A DNA stretch of 8,591 nt. Source: an uncultured Chlorobiales bacterium. Lineage in GTDB: Bacteria > Bacteroidota > Chlorobiia > Chlorobiales > Chlorobiaceae. Below the pieces are notes generated by a model. The model ran no database searches, had not been told where the DNA came from, and saw only the letters and a program-made list of their open reading frames with translations. The stretch lies in assembly GCA_903901395.1 (NCBI GenBank), contig CAIUQW010000308.1:1-8591 (forward strand), given 5' to 3'. The translations under genes were made by a program, and so were the position numbers. Numbering within the stretch: the first letter of the stretch is position 1; each line of letters opens with the position of its first letter. Below are positions 1 to 5,792 of the stretch, one piece after another.

Positions 1-1068
1 CTCATGAAGCGGATCGAGCGGATCATCGACAGCGCCCAGTTCGTCATGGGGCCGGAGGTGCTCGAAGTCGAGAAGCAGCTCGCCGCATACGTCGGCTCGA
101 AGCACTGCGTTTCGTGCGCATCCGGCACCGACGCGCTGCTCATTCCGCTCATGGCGAAAGGTGTTGGCCCCGGCGATGCGGTGCTCACGACGCCATTCAC
201 CTTCGTGGCCACCGCCGAGGTGATCAGCCTCGCGGGCGCGACGCCGGTTTTCGTCGATGTGCTGCCCGGCACCTTCAACATCGATCCCGGCAAGGTCGGA
301 GCGGCGGTCGCGGAGGCTCGCTCCAAAGGGCTGAACCCGAAAGCGCTGATTCCGGTCGATCTCTTCGGCCTGCCCGCCGACTACGACCGCCTCGAAGCGG
401 TGGCTGCCGAGCACGGACTCTGGATTCTCGAAGACGCCGCGCAAGGGTTTGGCGGCACTGTCGACGGCAGAAAGGCAGGTAGCTTCGGCCTCGTCGGCGC
501 GACATCGTTCTTTCCGGCCAAGCCGCTCGGCTGCTACGGCGACGGCGGCGCGATCTTCACCGACGACGACGAGCTACTGGAACTCCTGATCTCCGTTCGC
601 GTGCACGGCGGCGGCGACGACCGCTACAACAACGTGCGCATCGGCCTCAACGGCCGCTTTGACACCATCCAGGCGGCGGTTATCCTCGAAAAACTGACCA
701 TCTTCGACGAAGAGCTCGACCTGCGCAAGAAGGCCGCCGACGCCTACAGCGCCCGCCTCAGGGGCCGCGTCGAGGTTCCCGAAGTTCCGGCGGGCTACAC
801 CTCCTGCTGGGCGCAATACTCCGTCCTCGCCAACTCCACCGACGACCGCACGAAGCTCATGGCCACGCTGAAGGAGGCTGGCATTCCCTCGGCCATCTAC
901 TACCCGATCCCGCTGCATCTACAGAAAGCCTACGAAGGCCTCGGCTACAAACCGGGCGATTTCCCGATCACGGAAGACTTCAGCGCAAGGGTTTTTGCCT
1001 TGCCGATGCATCCGTACCTGAAGGAAGAGGAGATCGAGCAGATTTGCGGGGTGATTTTGGGAGCGTAA
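1..1068 (+). CDS. DegT/DnrJ/EryC1/StrS family PLP-dependent sugar aminotransferase (5' end cut by window)
   Basis: Probably transfers an amino group, usually from glutamate, to a keto nucleotide-sugar on the way to an amino sugar for surface polysaccharide, in the cytoplasm. Numbering from the first in-window Met (base 4): MGPEV at 15-19 and SGTDAL at 40-45 (phosphate-binding region) are family blocks; EDAAQ at 143-147 supplies the Asp144 that contacts the PLP ring nitrogen; SFFPAKPLGCYGDGG at 168-182 carries Lys173, the expected Schiff-base lysine; the RIGLNGRFD block is at 212-220. The SFFPxKPLGCYGDGG form resembles WbpE-type UDP-3-keto-glucuronate aminotransferases, but the exact substrate is inference. 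The reading frame is open to base 1, and relatives have some 12-20 residues before the equivalent of this Met, so the true start lies upstream of the window. GC is high (41 of 60 bases in 121-180). It is convergent with the STAND gene. Family assignment is sure; specificity is not. Confidence 0.93.
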   Translation, partial: LMKRIERIIDSAQFVMGPEVLEVEKQLAAYVGSKHCVSCASGTDALLIPLMAKGVGPGDAVLTTPFTFVATAEVISLAGATPVFVDVLPGTFNIDPGKVGAAVAEARSKGLNPKALIPVDLFGLPADYDRLEAVAAEHGLWILEDAAQGFGGTVDGRKAGSFGLVGATSFFPAKPLGCYGDGGAIFTDDDELLELLISVRVHGGGDDRYNNVRIGLNGRFDTIQAAVILEKLTIFDEELDLRKKAADAYSARLRGRVEVPEVPAGYTSCWAQYSVLANSTDDRTKLMATLKEAGIPSAIYYPIPLHLQKAYEGLGYKPGDFPITEDFSARVFALPMHPYLKEEEIEQICGVILGA

Positions 1069-1113
1069 TTCATTCTTTCAAAAAAGCGTTATTCGACTTC
1101 ATATTCTGTAGTT

Positions 1114-1160
1114 CCGAGTCTCGTCCCGATTCGTCGGGGCGGGGTGAAGAATCCACTCGG
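1114..1160. repeat. Palindromic intergenic element with nested UUCG hairpin
   Basis: Outer arms CCGAGT (1114-1119) and ACTCGG (1155-1160) are perfectly complementary. They enclose an 8-bp hairpin at 1122-1141 (CGTCCCGA / TCGGGGCG, one G-T pair) with a TTCG loop. On the minus strand the outer arm is followed by GGATTCTTCAC, a core shared in part with the element at 4526-4557, which reads in the opposite direction. The right arm can pair alternatively with CGAGT at 1175-1179, so two folds exclude each other. No T run follows the inner hairpin, so I do not call it a classical terminator for the aminotransferase, although it may block or slow polymerase between the convergent genes. It looks like a dispersed intergenic repeat; a genome search would settle that. 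Confidence 0.5.
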
Positions 1161-1165
1161 ACAAC

Positions 1166-1200
1166 GAAAAAGAACGAGTGTGCCTCAACTCTTCTTTTTC
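1166..1200 (-). terminator. Probable bidirectional terminator containing the STAND gene stop codon
   Basis: GAAAAAGAA (1166-1174) and TTCTTTTTC (1192-1200) are perfect 9-bp complements, extended after a single bulged C (1175) by GAGT (1176-1179) and ACTC (1188-1191), leaving an 8-base loop. Read on the minus strand, the Glu-Lys-rich end of the STAND gene forms the 5' arm, its TGA stop (1185-1187) lies in the loop, and the 3' arm ends in a T-rich run. The stem is AT-rich, so it is weaker than a textbook terminator. Because the arms are A-rich on one side and T-rich on the other on both strands, it could also stop transcripts from the convergent aminotransferase. Confidence 0.5.
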
Positions 1201-4200
1201 TCCGCCTCCTTTTCCGCTTTAAGCTTCGCGATAGCCTTACGTACGTCGGCTTCCCACGGGAACGGCTCGTCCTTTGCCGGGTCGTACGGCGGTAGATCGG
1301 GAATGGGCGCGTTCAGCTCCCGGAGCAGCTCGGTTGCTTTGTTGAGATCGTAGCGATGCACGTACGGTTCGCCATCCGCCCATGCCCGTTTGTATGCTGC
1401 AAGCGCGTGCTTTTTTGCTTGTTCAAGATCGCCAATCTCCCGCCAGAGCATGGCAAGATATTGGTGCGCCGATTCGCGGAGAGCGGACAGCCGTTCGGCC
1501 TCGTGCCGCGCTTCGTCCGGGGAGTGGAATTGCTTGAGTTGGAGTTTGGCGAGCGCAAGGCCGGTTTCCGATTCAGCATCAGTTAATCCGCGCTCCCGCG
1601 CCATGCTCAGGGCGTCGTGGAAGCTTTCAGCGGCAAGCTCCCACTCCTGCTGTTCAAGCCGCCATTCGCCTCGTAATCTCCAAATGTCACGGAGTTTGCC
1701 GCGATTGCGATCGTTCCCTGCAAGCTGTTCGACTGTCGTGAGATGCTCTTCCTGCAACCTGCCTTGCCAGAACTGATTCAGTGCGAACCAGTATTCTGCA
1801 TTCCCTTGGCGATAAACACTTCTTGACCAGCTCCGCCCCATCGGATTGAGTTTCTGCCAGGTGCTTGCAGCTTCGCTCCATTGACCGAACAGGGATTGGT
1901 CAGCGAATAGAGAAAGCAGAGTCATGAACAATCTCTCTTTGTTTTCGATAGTGACCACCAGATCATGGTTGAGCATGTCGGACCGGTGTTTCATAGCCAA
2001 GCGGTTTTGATTTCTCAAGCACACCGCAATATTGGAAAGAGTCACGCTTGCACTTTGCCACTCTTCTCTCTCCTGAAAAGCTATCAAGTCGGCGCTGTAA
2101 GCGGCCAGAGCTGTTTCGTTTTCACCAATGCTTGCTAATGCACCGGCCACCTCGTTTAACAGATAGCTGCCTGACCTGGCATCCAGATTTTCCGGTACTT
2201 TGTCCCAACCTGAAGGGAAGAATGGCCGGAGCAGGGAGAGTATCTCCGCATGAGCTTCGAGGTTGAAAAACAATGCCTCAGCCAACTCCCCGCGGAAAGC
2301 ATCAGCGGCTTCCTGAAAGCGACCGAGCTTGAGGAGCGTACGGACAACCTGGAGAGCGGGGGCAACCTCGTCGAGCGTTTTCGCTTCTTCGTATGGCCGG
2401 TGCGGAAGAGCGGAAAAGTGGTCGATGACGCGCTGGCCGTAGTGGTTGCTCTCCTCTGTTTTCATGCCGCCAGCCGCCACGCCCCGAACGACGGGGTGCA
2501 GGTCATGCCGCCGCGCATGGCCGTCGTACTGCAACAGGCCGCGCTGTTCGAGATCCCTGACGGTTTCGGCCAATTTGCCCGGCGCTTCACGAAACGCTTT
2601 TGAACCTCGCCATTGTTTTAGGCTCTCCTCGTAATCCCTGTGCTTTGCGAGTTCAGTTTTATATTGCTCTTGCAACTCCTTTTTCTGCTTGTCGTCCATG
2701 CTTTCCCAAAACCAGCTATTTTCCGGCAGCTCCGGTTTTTCAACCTTTTCCGGTTCGCATGGCAAGTGCGGATTGAAGGCGCTGAGAGTTTCGTAATCCA
2801 CCGAAGAGGAGATCAGCGCGAGGGTGGAGAGCAACTGACGGCTTTTGTCCGGCAACGCTTCAAAGGCTGCGCGAAGGATGTCATTACGTCGCTGGACAAG
2901 ATCGAGACTGGCGAGGTTTAGGTACGCCCCGCCTTGCGAGGAGGCGTCGGCAGCCCAAGTGTCGAAGTTTCCTCGGTCTGGCAAATAATTCGCGACCAAG
3001 CCAGCGAGAATGCCGATGACGAGCGGATGATTGTCGCAGTTCAACGACAGATACTCCTGTATTTTTTCAGAGTTGCCTGTGATTTTGCAGGCGCGGAAAA
3101 GCGCTTCGGCATCCGCCGGGCGAAGGCCGGGCAGGGTGATGCGTTTCGCGCCGGGAATTGGTTGCCCGGCGGGATTGAGAAGCGCTCGCGGAGTGAGGCG
3201 CGAACTGACGAGAATTTTCGACGGCGCGGCAGCGGCAAGGCGGCGTAACAGGTCGCTGTCCTCCTCCCGGATGGCGTCGCACGGGTTGCGATTCAGAATT
3301 TTGTCGGTCGGTGCGCTCACCTCCTCATCCGGCACTTCAGCGGCATCAATACGGTTGTAAGCAACCAGCACGCGCTCCAGCCCGTCGAGGATGAGGAGCC
3401 ACGGCTTTTCGTGCAGGCAGGCGATGAGATCATCGGCAAGTTCGAGCGTTTTCCTCTTTTCCAGCTCCTCCATCGGCCTGCCGGTTATGTAGGCCAGCGC
3501 CCGGCGACAGAAATCCGCCATCACTGCGCCGCGTTCGTAAAACGAATACCAGAAGCGACCCGCCCAATCTGTGCGAACCGTCGTTGCATGTTTTGTCGCC
3601 CACTCCCACGTCAGCATACTCTTGCCATTGCCGCCAATCGCTTCGTATAAAAGCAGATTTGTCGGATCAGCCGCCTTTGCCCAATCATCCAACTCCTGCA
3701 ACTGCGCCTCCCGCCCGACAAACTTATGCGATCCGATATAATCCGGCTCCGCATAAAACGCCGGAGGAGCAGGAATCACGCGCCCGCGATACATTTGCTG
3801 AGGTGCGGGTGACGGTTCGGGTTGAGGCGGTTCTATGTGTTGTGGCTCAAGAAGCTTTTGGAGTTTTGCGATGGAACCGGCGATTTCATCCTTAAACTCT
3901 CCAAGACTGTTGAAAACAGAATACACACGATGAACACCAGAGTCTGGTTTTATCTGTTTTGCCCGTTCTCGGAAAGTGTTGAGTTTATTGATTTTCTCTG
4001 GCTCTTTTTCGACATCCTTTTGTTTGACCGGATGATCTTCGCCCATGACAAATAGCAGCGTCGGTCTGCCAAGCTGTGCAGCTTCATTGAATTCAAGTTC
4101 GGTAATCGAAAGCTTATCAGGATTCCGTTTCGGGCACTCGGGTATTTGTCCATATTTCGGTCCGACGATCAGAATATAGGCAGCGCTATCGCGGACCATG

Positions 4201-4412
4201 TTCAACGACGAGTCAATGACATCTTCAAATCCTGCCGAGTCATACTCCATCACATTTGGATGGAGCTTGTGAGCATTGAGGAGATCTATCAGTGCTTGAC
4301 GGTGTTCATGCAAATCTGTAAACGTACTCGAAACCATAACTTGAGGCACCTGCCGAGGTTGAGGAGATTTCTTGCCTTGCGTGCCATCAGCGGCAGATGC
4401 CGGTTTGCTCAT
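1185..4412 (-). CDS. DUF4062 - STAND NTPase - TPR protein (candidate defence/signalling ATPase)
   Basis: A 1075-aa multidomain protein, probably cytosolic: no signal peptide or membrane segment is seen. Residues ~23-125 match DUF4062: VMVSSTFTDL at 25-34, YILIVGPKYG at 79-88, and SITELEFNEA at 102-111 with its conserved acidic residues. A proline-rich linker (~189-218) leads to FVGREAQL (231-238). The NTPase then has Walker A GGNGKS at 260-265, Walker B LLILDGLE at 339-346, a sensor-like ILVSSR at 400-405, and DNHPLVIGILAG at 460-471, the usual STAND/NB-ARC order. A winged-helix-like part (~505-650) ends in LHPVVRGVA (638-646) and holds a Lys/Glu-rich insertion (~547-605). Residues ~680-1035 form TPR-like helical repeats; the tail is Lys-rich. 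The ATG is supported by GGAGG eight bases upstream (complement of 4421-4425). In STAND proteins the repeats usually sense a ligand, the NTPase oligomerises and the N-terminal domain acts. An antiviral role here is inference; the gene stands alone, with no partner gene. GC is uneven along the gene. Confidence 0.9.
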   Translation of the reverse strand: MSKPASAADGTQGKKSPQPRQVPQVMVSSTFTDLHEHRQALIDLLNAHKLHPNVMEYDSAGFEDVIDSSLNMVRDSAAYILIVGPKYGQIPECPKRNPDKLSITELEFNEAAQLGRPTLLFVMGEDHPVKQKDVEKEPEKINKLNTFRERAKQIKPDSGVHRVYSVFNSLGEFKDEIAGSIAKLQKLLEPQHIEPPQPEPSPAPQQMYRGRVIPAPPAFYAEPDYIGSHKFVGREAQLQELDDWAKAADPTNLLLYEAIGGNGKSMLTWEWATKHATTVRTDWAGRFWYSFYERGAVMADFCRRALAYITGRPMEELEKRKTLELADDLIACLHEKPWLLILDGLERVLVAYNRIDAAEVPDEEVSAPTDKILNRNPCDAIREEDSDLLRRLAAAAPSKILVSSRLTPRALLNPAGQPIPGAKRITLPGLRPADAEALFRACKITGNSEKIQEYLSLNCDNHPLVIGILAGLVANYLPDRGNFDTWAADASSQGGAYLNLASLDLVQRRNDILRAAFEALPDKSRQLLSTLALISSSVDYETLSAFNPHLPCEPEKVEKPELPENSWFWESMDDKQKKELQEQYKTELAKHRDYEESLKQWRGSKAFREAPGKLAETVRDLEQRGLLQYDGHARRHDLHPVVRGVAAGGMKTEESNHYGQRVIDHFSALPHRPYEEAKTLDEVAPALQVVRTLLKLGRFQEAADAFRGELAEALFFNLEAHAEILSLLRPFFPSGWDKVPENLDARSGSYLLNEVAGALASIGENETALAAYSADLIAFQEREEWQSASVTLSNIAVCLRNQNRLAMKHRSDMLNHDLVVTIENKERLFMTLLSLFADQSLFGQWSEAASTWQKLNPMGRSWSRSVYRQGNAEYWFALNQFWQGRLQEEHLTTVEQLAGNDRNRGKLRDIWRLRGEWRLEQQEWELAAESFHDALSMARERGLTDAESETGLALAKLQLKQFHSPDEARHEAERLSALRESAHQYLAMLWREIGDLEQAKKHALAAYKRAWADGEPYVHRYDLNKATELLRELNAPIPDLPPYDPAKDEPFPWEADVRKAIAKLKAEKEAEKKKS

Positions 4413-4525
4413 CGTCCGATCCTCCGGGGTTGACGTTCTGCGATTGGAATATTTTCAGGAATAGAAAAATATACTGAAAAAATCGCTTTTACGCATTCAA
4501 GGCAGACAGTTTTCCGTGATCGAAT
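4413..4525 (-). promoter_or_regulatory. AT-rich upstream region of the STAND gene with operator-like inverted repeat
   Basis: The Shine-Dalgarno GGAGG is the complement of 4421-4425. Further upstream is AT-rich sequence with a perfect 7-bp inverted repeat, TTTTCAG (4452-4458) and CTGAAAA (4474-4480). A minus-strand TATATT (complement of 4468-4473) lies between the arms and would serve as a -10 box. The nearest -35-like TTGAAT (complement of 4495-4500) is 21 bases away, too far for a standard sigma70 promoter. The start site is therefore unresolved, and a regulator binding the inverted repeat is only a suggestion. Confidence 0.3.
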
Positions 4526-4557
4526 TCATGCTGGATGCTTCGTTTCACTCAGCATGA
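4526..4557. repeat. Second palindromic intergenic element (GGATGCTTC core)
   Basis: Arms TCATGCTG (4526-4533) and CAGCATGA (4550-4557) are perfect 8-bp complements around a 16-base loop. The plus strand carries GGATGCTTCGTTTCACT after the first arm. This has the same plan as the minus strand of 1114-1160 (arm, GGATTCTTCAC, arm), so the two elements face opposite ways on either side of the STAND gene. The pattern resembles short dispersed palindromes with GGATnCTTCGC cores that I recall from intergenic regions of green sulfur and related bacteria; family membership is from memory and unverified. Confidence 0.45.
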
Positions 4558-4582
4558 CAATACAATTCAATTTCCTGTCAAT

Positions 4583-4823
4583 CTATAACGTCTCACCCTT
4601 CTTCCCTTCCCGCACTCGCAGCCACAATCCTCCCAACATCACCAGTAAATTCACTGCGCCGACGATGATGAAGAGGATGCCGATGGCTCCGATGACCGGG
4701 CCTCGCGCCTCCTTCGGCGCTGATCTGCGATGCCGGTAAGTACGAAAATGATGATCGCTTTGTCCCTGTCGACAGAGTCATTGAATTGATGACAAATTTG
4801 AATAAAATGAGGAGTAAGCGTCA
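4583..4823 (-). pseudogene. Decayed small membrane-protein remnant (frame broken)
   Basis: On the minus strand, the frame ending in TAG (complement of 4583-4585) encodes a clear hydrophobic segment, RGPVIGAIGILFIIVGAVNL and onward to LWLRVREGKKGETL, with a positive tail typical of a membrane-protein C terminus. That frame is open back to a TGA at 4778-4780 but offers no ATG, GTG or TTG ahead of the hydrophobic part. In another frame, an ATG at 4823 preceded by AAGGA eight bases upstream begins MTLTPHFIQICHQFNDSV and continues to DKAIIIFVLTGIADQ before turning into an Arg-rich shadow. One explanation is a single gene with a frameshift near 4710-4740; two unrelated fragments are equally possible. 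I do not recognise the family. It lies between the STAND gene and the tRNA, on the STAND strand. Confidence 0.33.
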
Positions 4824-4943
4824 TGGCGCGATTCCTTTTTGGTATGAACATCGATGATTGACGAGAAGCAACAGTAATAATTTATAGACGCATTGCTCTG
4901 TTTCTATCAGCCTCGATACGTGAAATCGCGCCACAGATAATTC

Positions 4944-4972
4944 TTGGTAAAAACGACCTGACCTCTTATATT
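4944..4972 (+). promoter_or_regulatory. Sigma70-like promoter of tRNA-Ser
   Basis: TTGGTA (-35, 4944-4949) and TATATT (-10, 4967-4972) are separated by exactly 17 bases. The expected start near 4979-4980 is about 17 bases before the mature tRNA 5' end, a normal arrangement for a single tRNA transcript. Confidence 0.65.
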
Positions 4973-4996
4973 CACACTCCCGATTGAAAAATACAC

Positions 4997-5084
<88 letters not shown>

Positions 5085-5119
5085 TCGATGATGGTTGAAC
5101 AACATCCAGAGAAGTCCAG

Positions 5120-5152
5120 AAGGCCCTGTAAAATCAGGGCTTTTCCTGTTTT
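5120..5152 (+). terminator. Rho-independent terminator downstream of tRNA-Ser
   Basis: GCCCTG (5123-5128) and CAGGGC (5135-5140) form a perfect GC-rich stem with a TAAAAT loop. The stem can be extended by AAG/TTT pairs, and TTTTCCTGTTTT follows. It lies 40 bases past the tRNA 3' end on the same strand. Confidence 0.8.
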
Positions 5153-5172
5153 AAGGTCTGATGTTGTCTAAA

Positions 5173-5234
5173 TTGGTTTTGTGAGTTCCGGGTTTCCTGG
5201 TGGTGTTTTTGTTGTCGGACACCATCAAAACCAA
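5173..5234. repeat. Nested inverted repeat of unknown role
   Basis: Outer arms TTGGTTTTG (5173-5181) and CAAAACCAA (5226-5234) are perfect 9-bp complements. Inside, GGTGT (5202-5206) and ACACC (5219-5223) form a second stem. It lies between the tRNA terminator and the end of the broken Sel1 gene. No transposase or integrase is near. It may be a folded RNA, a recombination-site remnant or chance. Confidence 0.35.
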
Positions 5235-5251
5235 GCCCCCCACCATCGCCG

Positions 5252-5519
5252 TCACTTCCCCACCCCGGCCAGCCTCCGGCAAGCCGCACACCCCTCTTCC
5301 AATCCGTTTTTAAACGCCTTGTCATACCACCACTCTTTTGCAAGTGTCAGATACTTCGGAATGCCCATGCCATTTTCGAACATCACACCGAGATTCAATT
5401 GCGCAATGGCGTTACCCTGCCGGGCGAGGTTCAGCGTTTGATCGAAGGTTTCGGCGTTGGCAGTTGCTTGTCTGAAAAAACAGAAAGATCGTCAGTAAAC
5501 CGATGATGAAGCGTTTCAT
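5252..5519 (-). pseudogene. Secreted Sel1-repeat protein disrupted by a single frameshift
   Basis: The ATG (complement of 5517-5519) has GGAG six bases upstream (complement of 5526-5529) and starts a signal peptide, MKRFIIGLLTIFLFFQ. The frame then fails. Shifting by one base gives TANAETFDQTLNLARQGN, then a Sel1-like unit AQLNLGVMFENGMGIP with LAKEWWYDKAF, and a Cys-containing end (GCAACRRLAGVGK) before TGA at 5252-5254. The span is 268 bases, one more than a multiple of three. Removing one base in the T6 run (complement of 5475-5480) or in the AA of the next codons restores a continuous protein of about 88 aa with a plausible ATANA cleavage site. Sel1 repeats mediate protein-protein contacts; with one unit only, this is short for the family. 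It is either a recent pseudogene or a sequencing error in a homopolymer. Confidence 0.7.
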
Positions 5520-5683
5520 GTGATGCTCCAAGAGTTGGTGATTTTGAAAGCTTCAGCAAAAACACCGGAAAGCTGGCTATCGGCATCAGGCGGGTTCAGT
5601 CTGTCCGGGCGAAATCAGATAAAGAGACCGGGGTGGCGTCTCGGGAGGCAAGCGGTAAACCTGACTGCGTGGTTTATAAGTTG

Positions 5684-5712
5684 ATTGTACGAAGAATACA
5701 GCGGATTTTCAA
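5684..5712 (-). promoter_or_regulatory. Sigma70-like promoter upstream of the Sel1 gene, with long leader
   Basis: On the minus strand TTGAAA (complement of 5707-5712) and TACAAT (complement of 5684-5689) are separated by exactly 17 bases, close to consensus. Transcription would begin near 5677, leaving about 158 bases before the Sel1 ATG at 5519. That leader holds a small GC-rich hairpin (GAGAC/GTCTC, 5624-5642) and no open frame that I recognise. The rest of 5713-5792, between this promoter and the rel stop codon, shows no gene and no obvious rel terminator. Confidence 0.55.
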
Positions 5713-5792
5713 GAGAAGCTGACACTCCCGTCCGCCCTCCGTTGGGGGAAAATGTATGTCGATCAACAATCCGTTATCAACCATCAACGCCC

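Noticed and set aside
1122..1141. UUCG-loop hairpin as rho-independent terminator of the aminotransferase
   Set aside because: The stem is good but is followed by GGGTGAAG, with no T run.
4554..4739. Plus-strand 61-codon frame
   Set aside because: It runs opposite the hydrophobic membrane remnant and has no Shine-Dalgarno or recognisable feature.
5134..5343. Minus-strand 69-codon frame over the Sel1 gene end
   Set aside because: Wrong frame of the Sel1 remnant, continuing through the nested repeat into the tRNA terminator.
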